Below, piece by piece: positions 55,258-64,000 of a stretch of DNA of 64,000 bases; position 1 is the first letter of the stretch, and every line of letters starts with the position of its first letter. Location: assembly GCF_900109925.1 (NCBI RefSeq), contig NZ_FOBW01000015.1, forward strand, positions 55,195-119,194, written 5' to 3'. Source of the DNA: Mesobacillus persicus (GTDB taxonomy: Bacteria; Bacillota; Bacilli; Bacillales; Cytobacillaceae). Both the position numbers and the translations under genes were made by a program. The notes under the pieces are model-generated. The model was not told the origin of the DNA and made no database searches. It was given only the letters and a program-made list of their open reading frames with translations.

Positions 55258-55755
55258 TTAGTCCTTATCAGAATAAAAGATGTGACGGAATTCTACTTGA
55301 GGATTGATTGTAATAATTCCGTGTGAATATTGCTTCTGCCGACGCTTATCGGTAGCAGATCCAGGATTAAACAGGACAATCCCGGAATTATTCTTTAATA
55401 CTGGAATGTGAGAATGACCAAAAATAATGCAATCTACACGATCACCTACAAAGGCACTCATTGCTCGCTTTTCCGTCGTTTTACCTGTCCCATGCCCATG
55501 TACAACGCCAATTCTCATTCCCTCTGCCTGAACGATTTCTCTGCTGTTTAATCTTTTACCCAATTCAGGACTATCTACATTTCCGGTCACACCGACAACT
55601 CGACCATACTGGCACAGGTCATGGAACACTTCTAGGGTTTGCCAATCCCCAGCATGAATAATTAAATCCGCATACTCCAAGTCATGTATCAGTGTTTGCG
55701 GAAATTGCTTTGCTCTTTTTGGTATATGAGTATCAGAAACAACGACAATTTTCAT
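55258..55755 (-). CDS. YfcE/YsnB-type metallophosphoesterase
   Basis: 165 residues. Metal-site motifs in order: VVSDTHIPKR, IIHAGDWQT, GVTGNVDSPE, GVVHGHGTG and FGHSHIPV. Members hydrolyse phosphodiesters with Mn2+; the natural substrate is uncertain. Starts immediately upstream of no other co-oriented partner except the 55791 gene 35 bp away. Confidence 0.88.
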   Translation of the reverse strand: MKIVVVSDTHIPKRAKQFPQTLIHDLEYADLIIHAGDWQTLEVFHDLCQYGRVVGVTGNVDSPELGKRLNSREIVQAEGMRIGVVHGHGTGKTTEKRAMSAFVGDRVDCIIFGHSHIPVLKNNSGIVLFNPGSATDKRRQKQYSHGIITINPQVEFRHIFYSDKD

Positions 55756-55790
55756 AATTTCATCCTGTCTTGTAATTCAACTAACTTCTA

Positions 55791-56315
55791 TTACCGACCA
55801 CTTTTATATTCGGTTATATTATAGTGATCACTTGTATCAGTATAGCCATTAAATTCGATATCAAGATCGTGAAAGTATCGATGAAGGTTTCGCAGTGTTT
55901 TTGTACTTTGCTCTCCGGCCTGGACTTCCTTTGCATACTGTGTTATCATGTCGAAATCCTGTTTAAGTGCCTCGTTTTCAGTATGAATGTTCTCCATTAC
56001 ACTTAAAATATTTGCAGCTATTTTCTTTTGTTCGGTCCATTTTACAGAGTTAATGCCACCATAGCCCAGAGTTTTATTGTACTTTGTATGGAAATCACCA
56101 ATAAACCTGCCGACGTTTTCATATTTACTTTGTTCTTCCTCTTCGGTAAATTGTGCGACGTTCTCATCGGTTGGAGTTTTTCCCTCAATCTTCTCTTTGG
56201 AAGAAGCTTGATTGCTTGCTGAGTCCGTTTTAAAGATTGAATAGCCATAATACCCCCCAAACACAATGGCTATACAGCCTATAACTAAGAAACCCATTTT
56301 CCATGATTTAAACAT
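55791..56315 (-). CDS. Membrane-anchored extracellular protein, unknown
   Basis: About 174 residues from MFKSWKMGFLVIGCIAIVFG at 56315 (GGGTGGG upstream). One N-terminal helix, then a polar acidic linker (SKEKIEGKTPTDENVAQFTE) and a helical domain (IAANILSVMENIHTENEALK, STKTLRNLHRYFHDLDIEFN). No known domain recognised. Possibly in an operon with the phosphoesterase. Confidence 0.55.
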   Translation of the reverse strand: MFKSWKMGFLVIGCIAIVFGGYYGYSIFKTDSASNQASSKEKIEGKTPTDENVAQFTEEEEQSKYENVGRFIGDFHTKYNKTLGYGGINSVKWTEQKKIAANILSVMENIHTENEALKQDFDMITQYAKEVQAGEQSTKTLRNLHRYFHDLDIEFNGYTDTSDHYNITEYKSGR

Positions 56316-56513
56316 CCTATAACCCACCCTTTATCCTTACTTTAGCTTTCTGTCTTTTTAGGGATAAGATACCTCCCCGAACAGGAATAAGCATACTACT
56401 ATTTTGACATAGCATCAGTAAAACCCTCTAAAAAATGCTAATTTCACTTCGTAAAAGATAGAAATCCTTGTTCGTTTCACCTCTATCTCTTATGAAACAG
56501 GCTGTGTTAAACG

Positions 56514-56650
56514 TGGTTGTTGATTTCCGCTCCAGGCACTTCGCGCACCTTAGGGCAGTCAGGAAGCCTCCTCATCGCTTTCGCTCCTGCGGGTCTCCCT
56601 TGGCCTTGCACTCCCGCTGGAGTTTTCGTGCCTTCCGCTCCAATCAACCC
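56514..56650. repeat. Dispersed GC-rich repeat, copy 1
   Basis: Begins TTGTTGATTTCCGCTCCAGG and ends TTCCGCTCCAATCAACCC; ends are related inverted repeats. Shares its left half with 63932-64000. The rest of the gap 56316-56705 is AT-rich with the ku terminator. Confidence 0.7.
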
Positions 56651-56658
56651 ATGAAATA

Positions 56659-56699
56659 AAAAAAGAGCGTGAATTCCTAATGAATTCACGCCCATTTTT
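56659..56699 (-). terminator. ku terminator
   Basis: GAGCGTGAATTC/GAATTCACGC with T7 on the minus strand. Confidence 0.88.
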
Positions 56700-56705
56700 A
56701 ACAGC

Positions 56706-57560
56706 TCAAGCTTCTTTTTTCTTCTTAGTAGTTGTTCGCTTTCGTTTCACTGGTTCCTTTGTTGCAGTAGCCTTTTTAGGTGTTTCAGGCTTTGTTCTGT
56801 CAATTGATGCCTGCAATGCTTCCATTAAGTCCGTTACATTTGTGACGGGTTCTTTTTCCTTAGATGTTACAACTTCCTGGCCTGTTCGCTTGCTTTCAAT
56901 TAGCTCTAACAAAGCAGTCCGATACTCGTCTGTATATTTTTCTGGCTCAAATTCTGTTGTTAGCTGATCAATCAGCATAATCGCCGTATCTAGTTCTTTT
57001 TCGGTTACTTTATCCTCACCAGGAACACTTGGGACATCTGCTACGCTTCTTACTTCATCCGGGAAATGAATAGTTTCCATTACAAGCGTGTTTTCATAAA
57101 CCCGTACAAGTGCTAATTGTTCCTTCGCTCGAATAACGATTTTAGCAATCCCAACTTTTTGTGATTCTTTTAAGGCTTTTCTTAAAAGAGAATATGCCTT
57201 ACCTCCACCTTCATTAGGAGACATATAATAGCTTCGATTATAAAAAATCGGATCAATTTCATCCATTTTGACAAAATCAATAATTTCAACAGCCTTATCT
57301 TCATTTTCTTTTCTTAATTTTTCAAGCTCGTCTTCCTCAAGAACTACATATTTCCCTTTCGTGTACTCATACGCTTTTACAATTTCTTCTGGTTTTAATT
57401 CCTCATTACAAACGGAACATACCTTTTCATATTTAACAGGTGAATGACACTTTTTGTGCAAAGTTCGTAACTTAATGTCTTTGTCTTGGGTTGCTGTATG
57501 AAGCTTAATCGGAATATTTACTAGACCGAACGAGATGCTTCCTTTCCACATTGTATGCAT
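56706..57560 (-). CDS. ku: DNA end-binding protein Ku
   Basis: About 284 residues from MHTMWKGSISFGLVNIPIKL at 57560. The Ku barrel (KGSISFGLVNIPIKLHTAT; CHSPVKYEKVCSVC is a small Cys4 insert), then a Lys-rich tail (KATATKEPVKRKRTTTKKKK) that binds DNA. Works with LigD in non-homologous end joining, important for spores. It is divergent from ligD, with 152 bp between them. Called YkoV in B. subtilis. Confidence 0.95.
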   Translation of the reverse strand: MHTMWKGSISFGLVNIPIKLHTATQDKDIKLRTLHKKCHSPVKYEKVCSVCNEELKPEEIVKAYEYTKGKYVVLEEDELEKLRKENEDKAVEIIDFVKMDEIDPIFYNRSYYMSPNEGGGKAYSLLRKALKESQKVGIAKIVIRAKEQLALVRVYENTLVMETIHFPDEVRSVADVPSVPGEDKVTEKELDTAIMLIDQLTTEFEPEKYTDEYRTALLELIESKRTGQEVVTSKEKEPVTNVTDLMEALQASIDRTKPETPKKATATKEPVKRKRTTTKKKKEA

Positions 57561-57712
57561 CGACATTGCTCCATTCATCAATTGATTTTTATCGTTAATT
57601 TATGATAAAACAGCTCCGGTCATCCATATAAACATTTGCCAGTGAATGACTTTTTATCTTTTCCGGAAAACTAATGGATATTATACGATTACTAAATGGA
57701 AAGGAGCCTGAA

Positions 57713-59548
57713 ATGAAACCAATGTTGCCCACACTCACCTTTGAACGCCCAAAGGGAGAGGAATGGCGTTATGAGGTAAAATTCGATGGGTTCCGTGCCT
57801 TTCTTGAATGGGATCAGGACATTAAGTTAACTAGTCGAAACGAAAAATCCTTATTAGAAATATTTCCAGAAATAGAATCATTCTTGCTAAAAAATCAAGA
57901 ATTGTTTAAACCCTACCTGCCACTAACTTTAGATGCGGAACTAGTCGATTTAGAAAGCCCGTATAAAGCTAACTTTGGTGCACTTCAGATTAGGGGAAGA
58001 ATGCGCTCATTAGAAAGAATTAAGGAAAAGGCGAAAAATAACCCGTGCCGTTTAATGATTTTTGATGTATTGAGGCTTCGTGGAAAAAGCACCAGCAAAA
58101 AGCCATACGATGAGCGCCGTAAAATTCTAGAAGAACTCTTTAAGGAATTAGACCTCCCCTCTTTTCCAGATATAGCTAACCCAAGCCTCGTCCAACTAGT
58201 TCCAGCCGCTACCGATTTCAATTTGTTATGGGATCACATTATTTTAAGTGACGGCGAAGGCATTATTGCAAAGCATTTGAACAGCATATGGGAAGAAGGA
58301 AAACGAACAGACAAGTGGTATAAGTTTAAGAACTTTAAATACGTCACATGCTTCGTAACAGCCTATGAAAAATCAAATGGCTATTTTTATGTTTCTGTCT
58401 ACAAGGACAAGGAATTCTACCCACTAGGTGCGGTGCTCTTTGGATTTAAGCCGGATGAAAAGGCTGCTCTATTTCAAACGATTAAGGATAATCACACCCA
58501 TGAAGATGACCGGTTTCTTTATGTGAACCCTGCGATTTGTTTGGAGGTTAAATACCTCGAGATGTATGAAGGTCAAATGAGAGAGCCTCATTTTCATCAA
58601 TTCCGCTTTGATATAAAGCCAGAGGATTGTACGTTTGAGAAGTTTGCCCAACAGCGGAAGAACCTCCCTAGTGGAATCGAAATTACCCACCCAGATAAAC
58701 CGATTTGGGAAGACCCGGCCATTCAAAAGGTGGAATTCATTGATTACCTAAGAGAAATCTCGCCGCTTATGCTGCCTTTTTTACAAGATCGACTTCTAAC
58801 GGTGATTCGGTACCCGCACGGGATGTTCGGAGAAGCCTTTTATCAAAAAAACGCACCTGATTATGCACCAGAGTTTGTTAAAACCTCAATGTCAGAGGGA
58901 ATCAATTATATCGTCTGCAATGATTTAAAAACCTTGCTCTGGTTGGGAAATCAAATTGCTGTTGAATATCACATCCCGTTTCAAACCATCAATAGCGCCG
59001 GACCCGATGAAATTGTGTTCGATCTCGATCCACCTTCTAGGGATTATTTTCACTTAGCGATTGATGCCGCCTTAATGATTAAAGAAGTACTGGACCAGCT
59101 TGAGCTTGTAGGCTTTATTAAAACATCGGGTAACAAAGGGTTGCAGATTTATATTCCATTACCTAAAAATAAATATACCTATGACGACACAAGACTGTTT
59201 ACGGCGTTTATTGCTGAATATCTTATATCCAAAAAACCGGAGTCTTTTACAATTGAACGACTCAAAAAAAACCGCGGCAATCGACTTTATGTGGATTATA
59301 TCCAGCACGCCGAAGGGAAAACAATCATTGCCCCGTTTTCTCCACGTGGTACAAAGCATGCAACGGTTGCAGCCCCGTTGTTTTGGGACGAGGTCGATGA
59401 ACACCTAACCATCCAAAATTTCAAAGTGAACAATATGATTAGTAGAATCAAAGAAAAGGGTTCTCCTTTTGCGGATTATTTAAAAGTAAAAGAACAGCAA
59501 GCTTTTGATCCTGTGCTCGCGGTTTTACGGAATGGGCCAAAGAAGTAA
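57713..59548 (+). CDS. ligD: ATP-dependent DNA ligase/polymerase LigD
   Basis: About 611 residues from MKPMLPTLTFERP at 57713, behind AAAGGAGCC. Ligase domain first, with catalytic Lys K23 in EVKFDGFRAF, then the oligonucleotide-binding part, then a polymerase/primase domain from about residue 330 (SPLMLPFLQDRLLTVIRYPHG, IVFDLDPPSRDYFH with the metal Asp pair). No phosphoesterase domain, as in B. subtilis YkoU. Joins and fills broken ends with Ku. Confidence 0.95.
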   Translation: MKPMLPTLTFERPKGEEWRYEVKFDGFRAFLEWDQDIKLTSRNEKSLLEIFPEIESFLLKNQELFKPYLPLTLDAELVDLESPYKANFGALQIRGRMRSLERIKEKAKNNPCRLMIFDVLRLRGKSTSKKPYDERRKILEELFKELDLPSFPDIANPSLVQLVPAATDFNLLWDHIILSDGEGIIAKHLNSIWEEGKRTDKWYKFKNFKYVTCFVTAYEKSNGYFYVSVYKDKEFYPLGAVLFGFKPDEKAALFQTIKDNHTHEDDRFLYVNPAICLEVKYLEMYEGQMREPHFHQFRFDIKPEDCTFEKFAQQRKNLPSGIEITHPDKPIWEDPAIQKVEFIDYLREISPLMLPFLQDRLLTVIRYPHGMFGEAFYQKNAPDYAPEFVKTSMSEGINYIVCNDLKTLLWLGNQIAVEYHIPFQTINSAGPDEIVFDLDPPSRDYFHLAIDAALMIKEVLDQLELVGFIKTSGNKGLQIYIPLPKNKYTYDDTRLFTAFIAEYLISKKPESFTIERLKKNRGNRLYVDYIQHAEGKTIIAPFSPRGTKHATVAAPLFWDEVDEHLTIQNFKVNNMISRIKEKGSPFADYLKVKEQQAFDPVLAVLRNGPKK

Positions 59549-59562
59549 TCTTCAGAGGATAA

Positions 59563-59600
59563 AAAAACCTGAAATGGCCTAAGCCTTTTCAGGTTTTTTG
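59563..59600. terminator. Bidirectional terminator between ligD and dapF
   Basis: AAAACCTGAAA/TTTCAGGTTTT with T6 to the right and A-run to the left. Confidence 0.9.
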
Positions 59601-59602
59601 AT

Positions 59603-60562
59603 TTAGTTAGTGCCCAATACAGTCTGAGCATGTTCCCTGAGTTTTTCGTAAGCTGCCTGTTCGTTGAATTCTTGCTTTTCCACAACCTTAAGAGTGGCCG
59701 CATCCACAGTGGCCTTATACATATAAGTCGCATTCCCGATTAAATCAATTGAGTAATGTTCGTTCACTTTGTGAACGACACATTGAACCATCCCACCGTT
59801 GTTATAAACGGATATACTGTCGCCTACTTGGTTTTCACCAATTAAACAGGTCACTAAGCTCGAAGAGGACATGGCTGTTCCACAAGCGTTCGTAAATCCT
59901 ACCCCACGTTCAAAGGTACGCACATAAATTTCCCCTTTTTCAAGGAGTCTAATAAAACTAACGTTGACTCCATCTGGAAACAACTCATTTGGTCCATTGA
60001 CTTTTTCACTTAATTCCTTTTGCAAATCTGATTCCACTTGGTCTTTAGTCACAATGGCCACAATATGTGGATTCGGAACAGCCAAAGCCGTAAATGTAAG
60101 CTCATCAGATAAGCCCGGAATTTTTTCCTGAATTAATTCTTCCTGATCCATTATTAAAGGAAGATCCGCGATTCGGAAAGATACTGGTGAAATTTCCACA
60201 TTGTAAGTTGGAACTCCGGAGAAAAGGTCCTCCTCTTTTTTCACCTGCAAGTTCGCCTTCATTGTTTCCACAATCGCTTCTTCAACGCCAAGCTTTTCAC
60301 AGATATATCGTGCGGCACAGCGCAGCCCGTTTCCACACATCGATGCTTCTGAGCCATCCGAGTTAAATACGCGCATTCTCGCGGCACCTTGTTCACTAGT
60401 TAAAATAAACAGAATTCCATCCGCCCCAAGCTCTGTTTCCCGACTACAAAGTGATTTGGCGAGTTCTGCACGATTCTCTTCTGTAAAACCATAATCGCGA
60501 TCCATTTCATCTATTAACAGAAAATCATTTCCCGAACCATGACATTTGATTAATTCAATCAT
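59603..60562 (-). CDS. dapF: Diaminopimelate epimerase
   Basis: 319 residues, about 35 longer at the C-terminus than typical DapF. Converts LL- to meso-diaminopimelate for lysine and peptidoglycan. Catalytic C76 in SMCGNGLRCAA and the second Cys in FTNACGTAMSS; HGSGNDFLLID at the N-terminus. The extra tail (EKQEFNEQAAYEKLREHAQT) is probably one helix. Confidence 0.93.
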   Translation of the reverse strand: MIELIKCHGSGNDFLLIDEMDRDYGFTEENRAELAKSLCSRETELGADGILFILTSEQGAARMRVFNSDGSEASMCGNGLRCAARYICEKLGVEEAIVETMKANLQVKKEEDLFSGVPTYNVEISPVSFRIADLPLIMDQEELIQEKIPGLSDELTFTALAVPNPHIVAIVTKDQVESDLQKELSEKVNGPNELFPDGVNVSFIRLLEKGEIYVRTFERGVGFTNACGTAMSSSSLVTCLIGENQVGDSISVYNNGGMVQCVVHKVNEHYSIDLIGNATYMYKATVDAATLKVVEKQEFNEQAAYEKLREHAQTVLGTN

Positions 60563-60736
60563 CTTATTGCCGCCTCCAATTTATGTACTATATTAAAAGA
60601 TGCCACAACTTCACTGAATGTTCAACAAAAACAAAACCGGTCTTTAACATGCACATAAAAAAACCACCCGTACCGATACTAGCGGATTCGGATTTCGAAT
60701 TCAAAAATAGAATTAGCGGTTCTATTCGCAACTGAA

Positions 60737-60906
60737 TTAGACCTCTTCTTTTGGAATTTTTCGAACCCCTTTGAACATGGTGTCATAGGGTTTTGTCGGC
60801 TTGAAAAACCGCATGCTAATGGTTAAACCAATTGGTGTGCTACAAATGATTTTTTAACTAGCAAGGGATGCGTGTTAATGCCTGGAGGGGATAATGAAGC
60901 AGACAT
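60737..60906 (-). pseudogene. Possible small gene broken in a poly-A run
   Basis: ATG at 60906 with AAGGA 10 nt upstream reads MSASLSPPGINTHPLLVKK, then stops soon in frame. Adding one A to the A6 run (60850-60855) continues as IICSTPIGLTISMRFFKPTK then PYDTMFKGVRKIPKEEV to TAA at 60737-60739, about 58-60 residues. Both halves look protein-like and the shift falls on a homopolymer. No family recognised; weak evidence. Confidence 0.3.
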
Positions 60907-60939
60907 TCTTTCTAATCCTTAATTGAGTAACTTCTGATT

Positions 60940-61145
60940 GTTTAAATAAAGGGAGTTTTTCCCCTTAGCCTGCAGAATAGGGGCTTGGTTTGGGGTATAA
61001 GGGGAGTTTTTCCCCCTAAGGCAAAGCAAAATGGTCCATTTTCATGTTTTTCTAGTAAATAGAGGGAATCCTTCCCTCTATTTACTCTATTTTTCGTGCT
61101 ATTTCCTTAATAAGAGGAATTTCTCCCCTTATTTTAGTAGCTAAT
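60940..61145. repeat. Clustered short palindromic repeats (GGGG/CCCC)
   Basis: Repeated units of the form AAGGGGAG-TTTTT-CCCCTTA: near 60948-60967, 60999-61020, 61060-61085 and 61110-61130. Similar in layout to the cluster at 38007-38205. No gene in the surrounding gap 60907-61185. Confidence 0.6.
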
Positions 61146-61185
61146 TTACTACAAATTTGGAAATCGCTAACCGGCGCTTATCTGG

Positions 61186-61226
61186 GATAAAAAGAGCTTG
61201 GAGCATATAAACTGTCTCCAAGCTTT
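61186..61226. terminator. Terminator hairpin
   Basis: AAAGAGCTTGGAG/CTCCAAGCTTTTTT. It lies 130 bp past the stop of the thioredoxin-like gene and can end its transcript on the minus strand. Confidence 0.75.
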
Positions 61227-61355
61227 TTTCTTTTCTGATTTACTTACCAAATTGCTTTTTAATTTTGGTGCGAATTACTTTACGAATTGCAAGGTTAATT
61301 CGTATTTTGCACTTCAAAACAAAAGCCGGTCTACTGATACGGGGGATGTTAAAGA

Positions 61356-61931
61356 TTAAGGTAGCTTTTTAATTTCCCCTTCAAGGTGTTCCTTCGTCAT
61401 CCCTCCGACGGTGATGCTGCGGATTACTCCATCTGAATCAATGAAAAAACTCGTCGGAAACGCCATGATTTCATAATCACTAGAAACCCGATTTTTTTCA
61501 TCCATTGGAATTGGGAAAGTCAATTCATATTCAGCAACGAAGTCAACAACATTATCCCGTGATTTTTCCGTTACCGTCGAGTTCACTGCTAAAATTTCAA
61601 AACCGTCTTCATGATACTTTTCATACAGTTCTTGCATATACGGCATCTCAGCTTTGCATGGTGGGCACCACGTAGCCCAAAAGTTAACAAGCACTTTCTT
61701 GCCTCGGTAGTCACTTAGCTTAATAGGGTTCCCATTCAAATCAACTAGCGAGAAATCCGGAGCAACATTCCCCTCTGCTAATCCAACCGGAAGGTCAGCT
61801 ACATTGTCCATTTTTTTATATTTCCCGGTAAGCCCCACTCGATTAACCATTCCTTCGTTCTGCAAGACCGTCTTATCGACAATAAATAAAACAGCAAGGA
61901 TCACCGCTGTGATAATCAAGAACTTCTTCAT
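61356..61931 (-). CDS. TlpA/ResA-like membrane-anchored thiol-disulfide oxidoreductase
   Basis: About 191 residues from MKKFLIITAVILAVLFIVDK at 61931 (GAAGGGA upstream). Membrane anchor, then a thioredoxin fold with active site WCPPC and the AhpC/TSA-type start APDFSLVDLNGNPIKLSDYR. cis-Pro in AFPTSFF. Related to ResA, StoA and YneN, which reduce disulfides outside the membrane in cytochrome c or spore cortex assembly; which one it matches cannot be told without its usual neighbours. Confidence 0.85.
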   Translation of the reverse strand: MKKFLIITAVILAVLFIVDKTVLQNEGMVNRVGLTGKYKKMDNVADLPVGLAEGNVAPDFSLVDLNGNPIKLSDYRGKKVLVNFWATWCPPCKAEMPYMQELYEKYHEDGFEILAVNSTVTEKSRDNVVDFVAEYELTFPIPMDEKNRVSSDYEIMAFPTSFFIDSDGVIRSITVGGMTKEHLEGEIKKLP

Positions 61932-62032
61932 CCAAACATTCCCTTCGTGAAAAAACCTCATGATGTTATTTTAAAACGAATTGAACATAAACTGCATTAA
62001 AAAAGTGAAAACTTTTCAACGATTAACCTATT

Positions 62033-62803
62033 TTAGTGATTTTCATATTGGTAGTGGCTAATGACCGCCGCAAATGCAAGCAACTTGTCCGTTTGATTCA
62101 CAGCTGTCTCAAATGAAAGAATTGGCGTGTTTACGCTAAAGGTTTTGCTCCAGCCTACTGGCATCCATCCCTTTTGGAGCCTTGATACCAATTGACTTCC
62201 CTTTAGCATGCGAATATCTGTGTAAACAGCTGAATCATCGCTCTTCATGTATTCAACCCCAGTTTCCATTACCTTCCCTGACTGCAAATGATCTACATAA
62301 ACGGCAACAACGTTTCTTCCCATGTCTATTAATTCGACGTCCTTATTTTTCGCTCTATACACCGCTAAAAGTTTCCCCTGATGATCGTATAAACCAAAAT
62401 CCTTCTTCAACCGGAAATCCATTAGATTAGGCAGAAACCAACGCCAAAGCTTCGAGTTGGTCTCTTTGATTTCACCAGCCAGCCGCCCATTTGGATGGAA
62501 TAGTAGTAGTCGTAAAGCTGGTGCGGGTGCTAAGGTAAGTAAGAAATCTTGATTCGAAAAAAAATCCTCGAATGCGTCATTTGTCGCTTCGCATTCACAA
62601 GTCTTTGCATGCTTGTAGTATCGCAAAAACCCTTGTAACTGCACAATGAAAAAAAGGACAAATGGAATCACTAGTAATCCCAAGGGAGGTTTTGAAGGCA
62701 ATAACAAGCAAGCGCATAACAGGACAGTTAGTAGCGTCACGGAAATAACTAATGCATTAACATAAGATTGGGCCGTTTTCTGATAATATTGTTGAATACT
62801 CAT
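62033..62803 (-). CDS. Membrane protein with C-terminal beta-rich domain, unknown
   Basis: About 256 residues from MSIQQYYQKTAQSYVNALVI at 62803. Two helices (ALVISVTLLTVLLCACLLL, GLLVIPFVLFFIVQLQGFL), then a soluble domain (LRLLLFHPNGRLAGEIKETN, DFGLYDHQGKLLAVYRAKNK, ELIDMGRNVVAVYVDHLQSG) that recalls the tubby/LURP-one fold. Function unknown. Confidence 0.6.
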   Translation of the reverse strand: MSIQQYYQKTAQSYVNALVISVTLLTVLLCACLLLPSKPPLGLLVIPFVLFFIVQLQGFLRYYKHAKTCECEATNDAFEDFFSNQDFLLTLAPAPALRLLLFHPNGRLAGEIKETNSKLWRWFLPNLMDFRLKKDFGLYDHQGKLLAVYRAKNKDVELIDMGRNVVAVYVDHLQSGKVMETGVEYMKSDDSAVYTDIRMLKGSQLVSRLQKGWMPVGWSKTFSVNTPILSFETAVNQTDKLLAFAAVISHYQYENH

Positions 62804-62883
62804 ATTAAATGTTCCTCGCACTTCTTTAGCTTATTACTTTATTCTATTAAACCGTACCCAAAATCATTCTAGTAATTCGATAA

Positions 62884-62920
62884 AAATAGCCGTCCTATTG
62901 AATTAGGACGGCTATTTTTT
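62884..62920 (-). terminator. Terminator of the patatin gene
   Basis: AAATAGCCGTCCTA/TAGGACGGCTATTT with T-run on the minus strand. Confidence 0.9.
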
Positions 62921-63766
62921 TCACCATGCAACAAGACGACTTTCTATTTTTCTTGCATCTTCATATCCTAGTAGATACAATTTTTCGAGTTTTGCGGGAT
63001 TGCGTTCCATTCTTCCTACTTCAAGCGGCTCAGTCGGCCTGATAATTAATACATTTCCATTTCTTTCTTCTTCCGTTAAATAACTGAGGGTGTCATTGTA
63101 CACCTGATAACGCTTCGCCATCGCCTCTCGTAACCCTTCATATTGGGGATATTTTCTTTTGACCAGAAAGTGAAATTTTGAAGGCTTCTTCAGATAACCT
63201 TCATTTCTTGTGAGGACAACAACATTCCGTTTATTTCCATCCTGAATCGACTTTTTTATTGGTATCGGGTCACTAATACCCCCATCTAATAGGATTTTAT
63301 CTTGATAGTGGATTTCCGGAGCTAAGAAGGGCAAAGAACTAGAAGCCTTAATAACCTTTAACATTTCTTGGCCATAATCTTCCTTGGCAAAATAAGCTGG
63401 TTTACCCGTTTGACAATTGGTTGTACCAACAATAAACTCGGCCTCATTTTCATAGAACGCATCATAATGGTAGGGAACTAGTTTGTTCGGAATTTCATCA
63501 AAGATAAACTCCATCCCAAAAGCTTGTCTTGTTTTAATAAAGTTCTTCCAAGAAATATAGCGTGGATCCGTAATGTAATCAATGTTTACTCTTCTATTTC
63601 TGCCCTTTTGCTTAGATAAATAGGAAGCCGCCATCGCCGCTCCAGCGGATACACCAATCACATAGGGGAAGGCAATCTCCTTCTCTAAGAAATACTCGAG
63701 AACCCCCGCAGTATAAACTCCTCTCATTCCGCCCCCTTCGAGGACAAGACCTGCATCTATACTCAC
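62921..63766 (-). CDS. Patatin-like phospholipase (YjjU type)
   Basis: 281 residues. Oxyanion loop LVLEGGGMRGVYTAGVLEYF, nucleophile Ser in GVSAGAAMAASYL and Asp of the dyad in LLDGGISDPIPI. This is the YjjU/RssA-like bacterial patatin branch. Likely acts on membrane lipids in the cytosol; no signal peptide. Confidence 0.88.
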   Translation of the reverse strand: MSIDAGLVLEGGGMRGVYTAGVLEYFLEKEIAFPYVIGVSAGAAMAASYLSKQKGRNRRVNIDYITDPRYISWKNFIKTRQAFGMEFIFDEIPNKLVPYHYDAFYENEAEFIVGTTNCQTGKPAYFAKEDYGQEMLKVIKASSSLPFLAPEIHYQDKILLDGGISDPIPIKKSIQDGNKRNVVVLTRNEGYLKKPSKFHFLVKRKYPQYEGLREAMAKRYQVYNDTLSYLTEEERNGNVLIIRPTEPLEVGRMERNPAKLEKLYLLGYEDARKIESRLVAW

Positions 63767-63931
63767 TGATAACCTTCCTTTCTTTTCAACCTACGAATTT
63801 TTCATGTGAATTATTTTAGCATAATTATGAGAATTTAAGGCAATAGACGACTTCATAAAAAGGCAAAAAAAAAGAGCCTGCTAGAAAACGAGGGCACTGA
63901 AAAGGTCCCTCGAAATAGAAAAGTGCTAAAA

Positions 63932-64000
63932 CATAGTTGTTGATTTCCGTTCCAGGCGGCTTCGCTTTCCGCGGGCGTGCCGGGGAGCCTCCTCGGTGCC
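63932..64000. repeat. Dispersed GC-rich repeat, copy 2 (cut by window edge)
   Basis: Begins with the same GTTGTTGATTTCCG-TTCCAGGC as 56514-56650 and continues with the GCGGGCGTGCC...GAGCCTCCTCGG segment. A CGAGGG/CCCTCG hairpin sits just left (63880-63913). Confidence 0.65.

Noticed and set aside
57561..57712. Forespore (sigma-G) promoters between ku and ligD
   Set aside because: Expected from B. subtilis, but no pair of boxes with correct spacing could be found by eye.
61256..61352. Basic peptide frame (FVLKCKIRINLAIRKVIRTK) after the TlpA-like gene
   Set aside because: No usable start codon with a ribosome site; only an out-of-frame extension past the stop.

Overview
The window is chromosomal DNA from a low-GC Gram-positive spore former of the Bacillaceae. 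The markers are Bacillus-type genes (fnr with C-terminal cysteines, odhAB, ykpA, ykuS, yeeN-type yebC, ykoV/ykoU-type ku/ligD, sda-like and SspO-like small genes), AGGAGG-type ribosome binding sites and frequent TTG/GTG starts. The species cannot be fixed from the sequence; it looks like a facultative anaerobe of the wider Bacillus group. No rRNA, tRNA, prophage, intact insertion sequence or CRISPR array was seen.

Layout. 1-1047: 5' part of a formate dehydrogenase gene on the minus strand with an in-frame UGA and a SECIS-like hairpin, so a probable selenoprotein. 1.2-3.4 kb: MHYT/PAS/PAS histidine kinase. 3.68-5.84 kb: yhfH-like gene, an unexplained 774-bp segment bounded by 25-bp inverted repeats, an SplA-like gene and a thioesterase. 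6-8.6 kb: small Bacillus genes, an MFS permease and a XapX protein. 8.8-10.2 kb: fnr and a SCO copper chaperone. 10.3-12.9 kb: ABC-F ATPase and small genes. 13-15.2 kb: modAB and a cupredoxin. 15.5-18.6 kb: pflB-pflA. 18.8-21.3 kb: bioY, a YidC tail remnant and small genes. 21.5-25.6 kb: odhAB. 26.5-27.6 kb: mnmH (tRNA 2-selenouridine synthase). 28.7-35.1 kb: complete trpEGDCFBA operon behind two tandem tRNA-Trp T-boxes. 35.8-40.7 kb: MOSC protein, MFS permease, hydrolase, frameshifted SnoaL-like gene, DUF2935. 40.8-44.4 kb: fruRKA. 44.7-56.3 kb: membrane proteins, WrbA-type flavoprotein, methyltransferase, methionine aminopeptidase, YebC, LysE, amino-acid permease and phosphodiesterase. 56.7-59.5 kb: divergent ku and ligD for end joining. 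59.6-63.8 kb: dapF, a TlpA/ResA-like thioredoxin and a patatin-like phospholipase.

How it fits together. Pyruvate formate-lyase makes formate, formate dehydrogenase oxidises it, ModAB imports molybdate for its cofactor, and Fnr is the expected oxygen-sensing activator. The selenium theme appears twice, in the UGA of fdhF and in mnmH, and both need selenophosphate. Many intergenic gaps carry dispersed repeats: a 155-172 bp element with terminal inverted repeats and 6-bp flanking direct repeats, a 170-260 bp palindromic repeat carrying a DnaA box, and a third GC-richer family that runs off the right edge. Two genes look broken by one missing A in a poly-A run.
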